A DNA stretch of 64,000 nucleotides from Parasedimentitalea psychrophila (GTDB taxonomy: Bacteria > Pseudomonadota > Alphaproteobacteria > Rhodobacterales > Rhodobacteraceae), in assembly GCF_030285785.1 (NCBI RefSeq), contig NZ_CP127247.1, forward strand, positions 806,001-870,000, given 5' to 3'. Position 1 is the first letter of the stretch. Every line of letters begins with the position of its first letter. Position numbers and translations under genes: made by a program. This document shows, piece by piece, positions 21,268 through 30,172 of the stretch. Below the pieces are notes generated by a model. It saw nothing but the letters and a program-made list of their open reading frames with translations. It did no database searches and was not told the DNA's origin.

Positions 21268-22247
21268 TGCCGCGCTCTCCATGCCTTGCGGCCACTCAGA
21301 AGCGACAGCGAAAAGATGCCTAAAAGCGCAGCCAGACCAAGGCAATACTGCGCAAAGGGGGTGCGCGGGCGATAGGACAGTTCTTCGACCAGACGCGGCA
21401 CCATTTCATCTATCCTTGCATAGGTTTCGCTAAGCCCCAAAACGTCCGAAGCAAAAAAGCTTATCCCACCCGTGCGGCTGGATATCTCCGCCAGAGCACG
21501 CGTATCAACGCGATTGTCCCCGCCAGCTTCTGGATCACCAACCGCAATCGTGTGGATTTCGACACCGCGCGACCGGGCAATTTCTGCAGCGTTCACCGGG
21601 CTCATCCGGCTGCCTGTGTCGGCGCCGTCCGACAGCAGGATCATCAGGCGCTGTTCGACGTCGCTCGCCTCAAAGGTGCGGATGGCAAGGCCGATGGCAT
21701 CGCCAATTGCCGTGTGCGGACCGGCCATGCCGACTTCTGTCTGATCCACGAGGTCGATGATGGTGGCCAGATCCTCGGTCAGCGGCGCCTGCAGATAGGC
21801 CTGGGTGCCAAAGACGATCAGGGCAATGCGGTCGCCGTCCCGCTCGGCGACAAAATCGCGTACCACTTGACGCACCGCGGCCAGTCTCTGGATGCGACCG
21901 CCGTCGGGGGTGGCAAAATCGACGATGTCCATCGAACCCGAAATGTCGATGGCCAGCACAACATCGCGTGCCGAGCGCGTGATCTCAATGGGCGGGCCCA
22001 GCCGTTCTGGGCGGGCGAGTGCGAGGACCAGCAGGATCCAGATCGCGATGGCGGTGATAATCTGGACCCGGTTCCGGCGCAGAATGACTGCTCCGGGGCC
22101 TGATTTGGCTTCGGCTACGGAAACTATGCGGCGAAAGAACGGAAAGCGCACCGCCGGCACCTGTTGCCGGTGTGGCGGCAGTAAGCGCCATATTACCCAT
22201 GGCAATGGCAGTGCAATCAATGCCCAAGGAAATGCCAGCGAGATCAT
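21264..22247 (-). CDS. VWA domain protein (BatA-like)
   Basis: A 327-residue protein with an N-terminal membrane span (MISLAFPWALIALPLPW), a second near residue 65, a VWA domain and a C-terminal span. The MIDAS motif is intact: DISGSMDIVDF plus the later Asp in LSDGADTGSRM. The frame is open to 22421, but ATG 22247 overlaps the stop of the DUF4381 gene by 4 bases and starts a membrane segment at once. VWA proteins of this kind are thought to act as chaperone partners of MoxR ATPases. Confidence 0.85.
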   Translation of the reverse strand: MISLAFPWALIALPLPWVIWRLLPPHRQQVPAVRFPFFRRIVSVAEAKSGPGAVILRRNRVQIITAIAIWILLVLALARPERLGPPIEITRSARDVVLAIDISGSMDIVDFATPDGGRIQRLAAVRQVVRDFVAERDGDRIALIVFGTQAYLQAPLTEDLATIIDLVDQTEVGMAGPHTAIGDAIGLAIRTFEASDVEQRLMILLSDGADTGSRMSPVNAAEIARSRGVEIHTIAVGDPEAGGDNRVDTRALAEISSRTGGISFFASDVLGLSETYARIDEMVPRLVEELSYRPRTPFAQYCLGLAALLGIFSLSLLSGRKAWRARQ

Positions 22248-22726
22248 GACGCGGCCTCGCGGCGATGGTGGCGGATCCATTGGGTGGCCAGATCGCGCAG
22301 AGCAACCGAGCCGACCAATCCGGGGTGATAGGGGGCTTCGGCAACGATCCGCCCCTGCCCTTCGCGAAATGCTGTCCCGCCCACCGTTGCATCGAGAAAC
22401 CCAAGCCAGTCCGCACCGCAAAGAGCGGCTACCTCTGTTCGGGGATAGGCCGTCAGCGCTGTCCTGCGGAGGATTTCAGCAATCGCGACCGGGTCAGAGC
22501 CAACCCGGTCCAGCTCGGCCAGCGCCGCGCGACGATATGCATTCGCTTTATGGTGACGGTGCCAACGCCAAAGGGACAGCCCCGCGATTGAAGCCAAACC
22601 CACAGCAAGCACGATCCAGCCTGCGGTCTGCGGCACCATCGAAATGGCTGGCGGTTCGCTAGGCGACACCAGTTGTTCGATCAGATCTACAAGGTTGACC
22701 GGCTCTGTCGTGGCGCCCTCTGTCAT
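22244..22726 (-). CDS. DUF4381 family membrane protein
   Basis: A 160-residue protein with one membrane span near residues 35-53 (TAGWIVLAVGLASIAGLSLW) and a soluble C-terminal part (AEILRRTALTAYPRTEVAALCGADWLGFLD). This fits DUF4381, a regular companion of MoxR/DUF58/VWA operons. The start at 22726 overlaps the stop of the DUF58 gene by 4 bases, so the longer open frame back to 22819 is rejected. Confidence 0.8.
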   Translation of the reverse strand: MTEGATTEPVNLVDLIEQLVSPSEPPAISMVPQTAGWIVLAVGLASIAGLSLWRWHRHHKANAYRRAALAELDRVGSDPVAIAEILRRTALTAYPRTEVAALCGADWLGFLDATVGGTAFREGQGRIVAEAPYHPGLVGSVALRDLATQWIRHHRREAAS

Positions 22727-23706
22727 CTCGGACCAAGCCCCATCAGACGCCGCATCTGGGTCAGACTGTCTTCGGCAGAGGAGAGCGGCAGAACTGGCAC
22801 GCCCAGAGTGCGCTGCCAATCCAGAACTTCGGCCAGCCGCCCCTGGGACATCTCGCGCAGGTCGCGGTGCACCGTCTTGTTGCCGGTGTGGATCTCGGCC
22901 TGAAACTGGCCATCGGAAATGACCAAATGCAGATCTTCGGGCAGGTCATCAGCCATCGGGTCGGACACTAACCCCAGCACCAGATCATTGTGACGTGACA
23001 GACCGCTGACCAGTTTCCGAGTTAGGTCGGTGATCACGTCAAAATCAGAAAACACAAGGATCAGGTGGTTGCGTGGCGCGATGCGGGATACGGATTTCAA
23101 CACGCGATCCAGCCCCATTGGCGCGACATTGGGCGCGTCGGCCCGCAACTGACTGTTGGCATCGGCAATCGCGGTTAAAAAGCGATTGAGCGCGGCCCGG
23201 CTGCGCTGTGGGCGAATTTCAGCGATGGTTTCGTCGCCAAACACGATGCCACCAACCCGGTCTCCTTGATCCAGGATGCGAAATGCAGCCAAAGCGGCGC
23301 ATTCCGCGGCGGTTACTGATTTCATGTTCAGAACCGAGCCAAAGAACATGGACATACGTTGATCGACCACGATCAGGGTCGGGCGGTCACGTTCCTCGGT
23401 GAAGACACGCACATAGGGCTTTCCGGTCCGCGCCGTGACTTTCCAGTCGATCGACCGGACATCATCAGACGGTAAATAATCGCGCAGTTCTTCGAAGTTC
23501 AATCCGCGTCCGCGCATCCGCGAGGCAAAACGACCATTGAGTGCACTGCGGCTCGGTTGACGGGGCAGGAAATTAAGGGATTTGGCGCGGCCTTCCAGTT
23601 TCCGTAAATGAGCCAAGTCAACGGACACGCGTGGATCCGCCGCGTCAGGCGCCTCGCGGGCGGGTGGCAGCGTGCCGGTGCGTATTCGGGCGGCTTTGTC
23701 AAACAT
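22723..23706 (-). CDS. DUF58 domain protein
   Basis: A 327-residue soluble protein. The DUF58 signature is clear: RGLNFEELRDYLPSDDVRSIDWKVTAR begins near residue 66 and TLIVVDQRMSMFFGS lies just after, in a VWA-like fold. DUF58 proteins pair with MoxR ATPases and are presumed to help deliver or modify client enzymes. It starts 10 bases after the moxR stop. Confidence 0.87.
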   Translation of the reverse strand: MFDKAARIRTGTLPPAREAPDAADPRVSVDLAHLRKLEGRAKSLNFLPRQPSRSALNGRFASRMRGRGLNFEELRDYLPSDDVRSIDWKVTARTGKPYVRVFTEERDRPTLIVVDQRMSMFFGSVLNMKSVTAAECAALAAFRILDQGDRVGGIVFGDETIAEIRPQRSRAALNRFLTAIADANSQLRADAPNVAPMGLDRVLKSVSRIAPRNHLILVFSDFDVITDLTRKLVSGLSRHNDLVLGLVSDPMADDLPEDLHLVISDGQFQAEIHTGNKTVHRDLREMSQGRLAEVLDWQRTLGVPVLPLSSAEDSLTQMRRLMGLGPR

Positions 23707-23716
23707 CAGCTGGTCC

Positions 23717-24712
23717 TCAGGTCAGCGCGACCTGCGCGATTATTTCCTCAATCACCCTGTCTGGCGTCACTCCTTCGCCCTGCGCCTCATAGCTAAGCCG
23801 TAGCCGGTGGCGGAGTACATTGGCGGCAATGGCGCGCACATCGATTGGATCTACATAGTCCCGGCCATTCAGCCAGGCATGGGTGCGGCTGCATTTATCC
23901 AGTGCCAGAGATGCACGCGGGCTGGCCCCGATCTCGATCCAGCGGCCAAGGTCAGGGCCGAACTGCTGCGGCACGCGGGTCGCATGTACGAGATCTACCA
24001 TGTAGCGCTCGATTGTGTCAGAGGCATGAATGTCTACGATTTCCCGGCGGGCCTGAAACACCGAAGCTTGCGGAATAGCCGGGATCGCCTCCTTGGGCGC
24101 TTTATCCTTGGGCGCGTTGGTGGCGGCCTCTTCTCTGCGGACAAGGTGGATAACCTTTACCTCGTCTTCGACCGGCGGATAGGTAATTACCACATGCATC
24201 AGGAAACGGTCCATTTGTGCCTCGGGCAGTGGATAGGTGCCTTCCTGCTCGATCGGATTCTGAGTGGCCATGACCATGAACAAAGGCGGCATCTTATGAG
24301 TGGTTCCGGCCACTGTGACCTGCCGCTCTTCCATCGCCTCAAGAAGCGCCGCCTGAACCTTGGCTGGGGCGCGGTTGATCTCGTCCGCCAATACGATATT
24401 TGCAAAGATCGGGCCCTGTTTAAACCGGAATTCCGAGCCTTTTTCGGTCTGATAGTAGATTTCGCTACCAGTGACATCGGACGGCAAAAGATCTGGTGTG
24501 AACTGGATCCGGCTGAAATCACATTCAAGGTTTTTGGCCAGTGCCTTGACCGCGCGCGTCTTGGCCAGCCCGGGCAGGCCTTCGATCAAGAGATTGCCAT
24601 TGGCAAGAAGTCCTATCACCAGTCGCTCGACGACTTCGCTCTGCCCGATGATTGACTGGCCCATCCGGGCGATCAATTCTTCGATGTCTGCACGTGCCTG
24701 AGTGGTCGTCAT
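23717..24712 (-). CDS. MoxR-family AAA+ ATPase
   Basis: A 331-residue AAA+ protein: Walker A GLPGLAKTRA, Walker B IVLADEINRAP, sensor 1 MATQNPIEQEGTYPLPEAQMDRFL and a C-terminal lid with VDPIDVRAIAANVLRHRL. MoxR ATPases act with VWA proteins as chaperones in metal-centre insertion, or in envelope stress resistance. It begins 5 bases after the phosphatase stop, so it appears to be co-transcribed with it. The client protein is not obvious; the phosphatase, sulfatase or octaheme cytochrome in the same cluster are candidates (inference). Confidence 0.88.
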   Translation of the reverse strand: MTTTQARADIEELIARMGQSIIGQSEVVERLVIGLLANGNLLIEGLPGLAKTRAVKALAKNLECDFSRIQFTPDLLPSDVTGSEIYYQTEKGSEFRFKQGPIFANIVLADEINRAPAKVQAALLEAMEERQVTVAGTTHKMPPLFMVMATQNPIEQEGTYPLPEAQMDRFLMHVVITYPPVEDEVKVIHLVRREEAATNAPKDKAPKEAIPAIPQASVFQARREIVDIHASDTIERYMVDLVHATRVPQQFGPDLGRWIEIGASPRASLALDKCSRTHAWLNGRDYVDPIDVRAIAANVLRHRLRLSYEAQGEGVTPDRVIEEIIAQVALT

Positions 24713-24717
24713 GGGTG

Positions 24718-26427
24718 TTAGCGTCCCTTATCAAAAACTTCTACAAGCAGCGAGCCGACGGCACCACTGGGCGATTTGGTTCCAAGAAAAGCAGCAATCG
24801 TCGGTGCCACGTCGACGGTATGAACTTTTCGTGCAATCTGATCCGGTTTGATATCGGGGCCGACAAAAACAATCGGAACAAAGGTGTCATAGGCCCATGG
24901 TGAGCCGTGCGCAGAGGCGACGCTCAACCCATCAAAGTCAGCGACAAACCAATGCGGCTCAAAAACCACATAGATGTCACCAGACCGATCCGGGTGGAAA
25001 TTTGCCAGCACTGCACTGGTGATCTGCGTGTCCGGCACTGCGCCGGTTCGCAGCGCCTGGCTGCCAACCGCATATGCGATACCCGGCAGTTTTTGCAGTT
25101 CTTCGGCCACAGCAGCCTCCACTTTGGCCAGGTCCAAACCCATCTCGAGGATCGCGTCTTGGTTCAAGTACACATAGGGGTTGGTAAAACTATCAATGAG
25201 CGCCTCACCCAGACCAAATTGTTCCTTGAGCCGGGCCAGCCCCGGCTGGACATTGACGGTCTTGAAATTGAAATTCTGGGCTTCGATTCCCAGTGTCTTG
25301 AGATACCCAGCCGCTTCTGGCGCGCCGTGATCAGCCGAGAGCACGACCAGCGTATTGTCGAGCCCAACCTTGGCGTCCACATGGGCCAGAAGATCGGCAA
25401 TGGTACGATCCAATCGTTTGAGGTTATCTTCTGCCTCAAGGCTCGACGGGCCGAAAATATGGCCGATATAATCCGTCGAAGACAGGCTTACCGAAAGATA
25501 GTCTGGCACGCTATCTTGTCCAAGGCTCTCGGCGTCAAGAAGGGTCTTGGCAAAATCGACAGTAATCTCATCTCCGGCCGGGCTAAGGGTCAACAACGTC
25601 GTGTAATATTTGCTGCCTGCGGATCCGTAACTGTGCGGAAATATCTGACCCCAGCCGGGGAAATCTGTTTCCCAATCCTGGGCATCGCGATCAATAAAAG
25701 TATAGTCTTTGGGATCCAAAAGCAGGGTCCAGTCGGTATCGGCATAAGACGCGACCAAGCCCTTGGTCTCCCAGTCAGCCATCCAGGCCGGGTACTCCTG
25801 CCGGTAGAAAGTGCTGGTTACAAAACGACCTTCGGACTTTGAGAACCAGTAGGCGTCGCCCGCGTGGCCGGCCATTGAAATGGCCCCCCGATCCTTGACC
25901 GAAACACCAAAGATCTTGGCCTTTGGACCGAAATGCAACGCGATCTCGTCCCCTATGGTTGAGGTCAGGATGTTGCGGGGCGAACGACCATCCGTCGTCG
26001 CCGCACGTTGCGTCGGGTCGACCTCAGCGGATTGGTCAACACCCTCAGCCCCGACCAATGGAAAATCAGCGTCTTGCACATTGTAAAACTCTGTTCCGGT
26101 TTTCCTGTCGAACCAAAGGTTGGCGACCATGCCGTGAATGGCAGGATCAGTTCCGGTTGCCAGAGTCGTATGTCCAACAATTGTTTCGGTATTGGCATGG
26201 CGATGATGGGCATTGGTGAAGACCACGCCATTTTCCAGCAAATAGTTAAACCCACCTTCTCCAAAACCCTTGCCATAGCGGCTAATCAAATCCCCGCGCA
26301 ATTGATCCACGGTGATCTGCAGGACAAGTCGGGGCGGTTCGTTGCGCGGTTCTGCCCAGATCCATCCGGGGGTACAAAACATCAGCGAAGCACCGACCAA
26401 GGCGCGGGAAATGGTTGATGGCAACAT
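24718..26427 (-). CDS. PafA-like alkaline phosphatase superfamily enzyme (exported)
   Basis: A 569-residue phosphatase/phosphodiesterase of the alkaline phosphatase superfamily. The signal peptide ends near GWIWA-EPR. The sequence LVLQITVDQLRGDLISRYG, the nucleophile region ANTETIVGHTTLATG (Thr expected as nucleophile) and KDRGAISMAGH, with the Lys-x-Arg pair of PafA, place it near calcium-dependent PafA-type phosphomonoesterases. SADHGAPE and SAHGSPW supply metal ligands. ATG 26427 is preceded by AAGGA at a good distance; two further in-frame upstream ATGs lack one. It probably acts in the periplasm to release phosphate from organic esters. Confidence 0.83.
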   Translation of the reverse strand: MLPSTISRALVGASLMFCTPGWIWAEPRNEPPRLVLQITVDQLRGDLISRYGKGFGEGGFNYLLENGVVFTNAHHRHANTETIVGHTTLATGTDPAIHGMVANLWFDRKTGTEFYNVQDADFPLVGAEGVDQSAEVDPTQRAATTDGRSPRNILTSTIGDEIALHFGPKAKIFGVSVKDRGAISMAGHAGDAYWFSKSEGRFVTSTFYRQEYPAWMADWETKGLVASYADTDWTLLLDPKDYTFIDRDAQDWETDFPGWGQIFPHSYGSAGSKYYTTLLTLSPAGDEITVDFAKTLLDAESLGQDSVPDYLSVSLSSTDYIGHIFGPSSLEAEDNLKRLDRTIADLLAHVDAKVGLDNTLVVLSADHGAPEAAGYLKTLGIEAQNFNFKTVNVQPGLARLKEQFGLGEALIDSFTNPYVYLNQDAILEMGLDLAKVEAAVAEELQKLPGIAYAVGSQALRTGAVPDTQITSAVLANFHPDRSGDIYVVFEPHWFVADFDGLSVASAHGSPWAYDTFVPIVFVGPDIKPDQIARKVHTVDVAPTIAAFLGTKSPSGAVGSLLVEVFDKGR

Positions 26428-26609
26428 GACCGGATAGTCCTTCATAACTCGCTGAGCATTTGAAATTGGGAACCGAGCCAACAGATCCATCTAAGCCTTC
26501 TACTGCTCGATCCACTTTGCCAAATTGTCAGGCACATTTTCAAAACAGGCGACAGAAAATCCAATAGGTGAGACCGGCAGGCAATATGCCCGCCAGTCTC
26601 AGACTTCAT
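26428..26609 (-). promoter_or_regulatory. Gap before the phosphatase-MoxR operon
   Basis: About 180 bases separate the arylsulfatase stop from the phosphatase start, the only sizeable gap in this run of minus-strand genes. It is the natural place for an operon promoter, but I could not identify convincing -35/-10 boxes, and a PHO box was not evident by eye. Confidence 0.3.
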
Positions 26610-28169
26610 TTAGTTCGATGTAGTATTGCTGCTCAGTTTTTCGAGCACGGCACCAAGATTGAAGCTTCCGGGTTTCTGACGCGGCGGGAAGTCGACATAT
26701 GTGGCAAGATGCTGCGAGACATAGGCCACGGCCGGCAAGATCAGGAACACACGCTCAAAACGCCACATGTCGTAATTCGCGGCCTCGTGATCCGCACGCT
26801 CGAACGGGTCGCCCAATAGGTCAAACAGCTTGGGCACACGAAGTTCCACAAAGGGTTCCTGCCACACGTCAAATCCATGCCCGCGCTGCTCAAGGAAGAC
26901 CATTTTCCAGCGATCGTAGCGTAGGTTTGCCAGATCACCATCGTCGGTCCAATAGAAGAACTCCTTGCGCGGACCTTCCTCAACCTCACCCTTGAAATAG
27001 GGCAGCATGTTGTACCCATCGAGATGGACCTTGTAGTCGCGTCCAATGGCCGAGTGTCCGTTCAGGAGTTTTTCCTTGATATCGTCTTCGCCAACAGCCG
27101 CCAAAATCGTCGGCAGCATGTCTTCGTGAGAGAAAATATCGTTATAGACCGAACCGGGCTCGATCACGCCAGGCCACTTGATCATGGTGGGGACGCGATA
27201 GCCGCCTTCCCAGTTCGAGTTCTTCTCGTTTCGGAACGGGGTCATGCCACCATCTGGCCAAGTGAAGACTTCGGCACCGTTGTCCGAGGAATACATGATA
27301 ATCGTGTTGTCAGAGACCCCCAGCTCGTCGACCTTGTCGAGCAGCTGGCCAACATGCAGATCATGCTCGGCCATTCCGTCGGCATATATGCCAAGTCCGG
27401 TCACGCCCTGAGACTCTTCTTTCAGCCGGGTAATAACATGCATTCGGGTGGTATTGTACCACAAGAAGAACGGCTTATTCGCCGCTACGGCGCGCTCCAT
27501 GAAGTCGATGGCGCTGGCGGTCACCTCGTCATCGACAGTTTCCATCCGCTTACGGGTCAGCGGCCCGGTATCCTCGATCTGACCGTCAGCAGACGACTTG
27601 ATTACGCCGCGAGGGCCGAATTTCTCGCGGAAAGCAGGATCCTTCGGATAATCCTCATGCTCGGGCTCTTCTTCGGCATTGAGGTGATAAAGGTTGCCAA
27701 AAAATTCGTCAAAACCGTGGTTGGTGGGCAGGTGCTTATCCAGGTCGCCAAGATGGTTTTTACCATACTGCGCGGTCATGTATCCGTGGTTCTTCAACAG
27801 ACCTGCTACGGTTGGATCTTGCTCAGACAGCCCTTCCTGGGCGCCTGGAAGACCAACTTTCAACAGACCGGTTCGAAACGGGCTCTGGCCGGTAACGAAG
27901 GCTGCTCGACCAGCGGTACAGCTTTGCTGTCCATACCAGTCGGTGAACAGCGCGCCCTCGCTGGCGATCCGGTCGATATTGGGCGTGCGATAGCCCATCA
28001 TGCCCCGGTTATAGGCGCTGGTATTCATCCAGCCGATATCGTCGCCCCAGATGATTAGAAAGTTGGGTTTCTCAGTCTCAGCCGTAACCTGGGTTGCGAT
28101 CACCGTCGCACATGCCAATGCGCATAGTCGGGGAAAAAGACCTAAAGGGATCCTGAATCGTGTCTTCAT
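26610..28169 (-). CDS. Arylsulfatase (type I, exported)
   Basis: A 519-residue sulfatase with a signal peptide (cleavage near TQVTA-ETE). The formylglycine motif reads SCTAGRAAFVTGQ, i.e. Cys-x-Ala-x-Arg, with the Cys to be oxidised by a sulfatase-maturating enzyme. NFLIIWGDDIGW gives the N-terminal metal Asp pair, SSDNGAE the later metal Asp/Asn, and YGKNHLGD the active-site Lys/His. RBS AGGAG six bases ahead of ATG 28169 decides the start. It is probably periplasmic and cleaves sulfate esters from organic compounds; the substrate cannot be read from the sequence. Confidence 0.87.
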   Translation of the reverse strand: MKTRFRIPLGLFPRLCALACATVIATQVTAETEKPNFLIIWGDDIGWMNTSAYNRGMMGYRTPNIDRIASEGALFTDWYGQQSCTAGRAAFVTGQSPFRTGLLKVGLPGAQEGLSEQDPTVAGLLKNHGYMTAQYGKNHLGDLDKHLPTNHGFDEFFGNLYHLNAEEEPEHEDYPKDPAFREKFGPRGVIKSSADGQIEDTGPLTRKRMETVDDEVTASAIDFMERAVAANKPFFLWYNTTRMHVITRLKEESQGVTGLGIYADGMAEHDLHVGQLLDKVDELGVSDNTIIMYSSDNGAEVFTWPDGGMTPFRNEKNSNWEGGYRVPTMIKWPGVIEPGSVYNDIFSHEDMLPTILAAVGEDDIKEKLLNGHSAIGRDYKVHLDGYNMLPYFKGEVEEGPRKEFFYWTDDGDLANLRYDRWKMVFLEQRGHGFDVWQEPFVELRVPKLFDLLGDPFERADHEAANYDMWRFERVFLILPAVAYVSQHLATYVDFPPRQKPGSFNLGAVLEKLSSNTTSN

Positions 28170-28591
28170 AACCGTCTCCTGAAAAATATTCCGCAAATTG
28201 CCTGCTAGAATTACTCAATATATCTACATCAGCCATTCTCACCATTGGCCAATAGCTGTCAACTCCGGCCTTCAAGAAAGCCCACAAGCTGGCAGCATAA
28301 TCAGGTGTCACGGCCTGTGATCACCGGAGACAAAATGGCAATTGATCTTCACGAAGACCTCATCCCGGTGCTATTTCTAACTCGATTACGCAGTCAGGCC
28401 GACTGGCGCTCCACTTAGGGGCCAACTGGCGCTCCACTTAGGGAATGTCGGTTTAGAGGCGCATTCAGATGACAACAGTCGTCATGACGCACAAAGTTGG
28501 AAACATGGAGACTTGGCGCAAAGCGAAGAAGAGGAAAACGGATTTTAACGGCAGGTGCAGTGGGTTCTGGGCATCCCCGCACGGCGTTCTC
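28170..28591. other. Intergenic region with a 23-bp tandem repeat
   Basis: No intact gene is recognised. ACTGGCGCTCCACTTAGGG occurs twice in tandem (28402-28420 and 28425-28443), the copies separated by GCCA. Terminal tandem repeats of this sort occur in some insertion sequences such as IS21, but no transposase is adjacent. A 27-codon frame starting at 28335 (MAIDLHEDLIPVLFL) ends inside the first repeat and may be a gene scrap. Confidence 0.5.
28402..28443. repeat. Tandem direct repeat, 19 bp identical, period 23
   Basis: ACTGGCGCTCCACTTAGGG is present twice with a period of 23 bases. It may be an IS end relic or an operator pair; nothing in the neighbourhood decides between them. Confidence 0.7.
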
Positions 28592-29806
28592 TTATTTTAA
28601 AACCAAACGATACTGCGCGACACCGACCATCATCATGATTGTGGCAAATACGAAATAGATCGCGACCCAGAGATACTGGGTTTCAATCCCTACCCCAAGG
28701 TCAATGCCCAGCCCCGTGATACCGGGCCCGATGGCTGAGCCCAGCACCATGACCGCCGCCGCCATCGCCTTAATCGAGCCAAGATGCCGTGTGCCGAAGA
28801 ACTCAGCCCAAAAGGCATTGGGCAGGGTAGAGTTGGCCCCAGAGGTCAGCGCCAGAAAGAAAAAACCAAGCAGCATGGTCGAGTAGCTATCAGCATATGC
28901 AAAGGTGATGAAGGCCGCCACCATGGGCAGTTGATACCAAGGGATCAGCCGGTGCGTGCCGATCCTGTCTAATGCCCAGCCTGACAGAACCATCGCAATG
29001 ATGCCGACCATGATGTAGAAGGGGAACATTGCCACCAATTCAACATGGGTCATCTGTTTGATGGCCGCGAAATGTACCTGGTGGAAGAAAAATGCGGTTC
29101 CGAATGCCGACGGCCCCAACAGGGCGGGCACCATGAACCAAAAAAGAGGGTGGCGAAACGTCTGGTTGCGGGTCCAGTGCAAGGCTTGCATGCCCAGCGA
29201 CTGATCAGACTGCGTCATAGATTGTGGCGTTCGTTCTTTGCGCAAAAGCATCAGCAAAATGGGGACTCCGCACACCGCGAGGATCGCAGCACCGCCCCAA
29301 AGCAGACGCCAATCATAGATCGCCATGAGAGCGACAAAAACCAGTGGCAGCACAGCTTGGCCCGCAGCGAAGCCAAGCGTAGCGACAGACAAGGCCTTGC
29401 CACGCGTCGCAGTGAACCACCGCGACATAGCGACCAGGGCAATAAGACTGGCCATGCCTTGACCGGTGAACCGCAGGCAGAAGATGACCAGAGGCAAGAG
29501 CCACCACACCGGATTGAGTGCCATGAAAAGGCATGCGCCCGCCAGCATCACGAGGATGACTGCCCCAAGAGAGCGCACGCGAAAATGATCGGTCAGCCCC
29601 CCTGCCCAAACCATGACAGCGGCTGATGCGGTGGTGCCAACAGCATAGATGCCGCCCCACTGACCATGTGAGATCTGAAACACTTCGCGAATTTCTCCAG
29701 CGAAGATCGAAATGAAATACGTCTGCCCGAAGCTGCTGAGAAAGGTCAGCAGCATCCCGGCGCTGAGCCAGCGCGCGTTGTCACGAAGAAAGGCAAGAAT
29801 AGTCAT
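28592..29806 (-). CDS. MFS transporter
   Basis: A 404-residue membrane protein with about 12 hydrophobic segments. The family loop motif between TM2 and TM3 reads GGLTDHFRVRSLG, and a matching motif in the second half reads SGWALDRIGTHRL. A GAGGAG ribosome site precedes the ATG. It resembles roseobacter MFS permeases of the monocarboxylate/oxalate-formate type, but the substrate is not known. It is divergent from the carboxymuconolactone-decarboxylase remnant and the phzF gene. Confidence 0.85.
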   Translation of the reverse strand: MTILAFLRDNARWLSAGMLLTFLSSFGQTYFISIFAGEIREVFQISHGQWGGIYAVGTTASAAVMVWAGGLTDHFRVRSLGAVILVMLAGACLFMALNPVWWLLPLVIFCLRFTGQGMASLIALVAMSRWFTATRGKALSVATLGFAAGQAVLPLVFVALMAIYDWRLLWGGAAILAVCGVPILLMLLRKERTPQSMTQSDQSLGMQALHWTRNQTFRHPLFWFMVPALLGPSAFGTAFFFHQVHFAAIKQMTHVELVAMFPFYIMVGIIAMVLSGWALDRIGTHRLIPWYQLPMVAAFITFAYADSYSTMLLGFFFLALTSGANSTLPNAFWAEFFGTRHLGSIKAMAAAVMVLGSAIGPGITGLGIDLGVGIETQYLWVAIYFVFATIMMMVGVAQYRLVLK

Positions 29807-29815
29807 GCTCCTCTG

Positions 29816-30148
29816 TTGCGTGTATTAAACCCAATAGGAAGCAATTTATTATCAGGCACACGGCGTGATCCAAATCGGAAGAATGCAACGCCCTGGGCTT
29901 TCGCCGCACTCGCGACCTTTACCGCTCGGGTCTTTACCTCGCGTGGAATGATCACCAAAGCCGAGGCCGCCGCCTTTGTCGCGGCTGGTTTCAGCGAGAA
30001 GCAGATCCTGGATGTGGTCTTGGCGGTCGCAGTAAAGACCCTGAGAAATATCTCGAACCACATCTTCCACAATGACCTGGACGAGGCGGTTGCGCCTTAC
30101 CGGGTCGCAGTTAAATTGGCACCAGTCGTCGCGCTCGCCAACGAATAA
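29816..30148 (+). pseudogene. Carboxymuconolactone decarboxylase-like remnant (C-terminal half)
   Basis: About 90 residues from roughly 29858 match the C-terminal half of carboxymuconolactone decarboxylase/AhpD-like proteins (AALATFTARVFTSRGMITKAEAA begins it, then FVAAGFSEKQILDVVL and KTLRNISNHI). The first half, with the usual Cys-x-x-Cys or its equivalent, is missing and the frame opens with unrelated residues immediately after the divergent MFS start. This looks like a 5'-truncated gene, perhaps still translated. Confidence 0.6.
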
Positions 30149-30172
30149 GGGCCCTTGGTATCGGAGTTGAAC

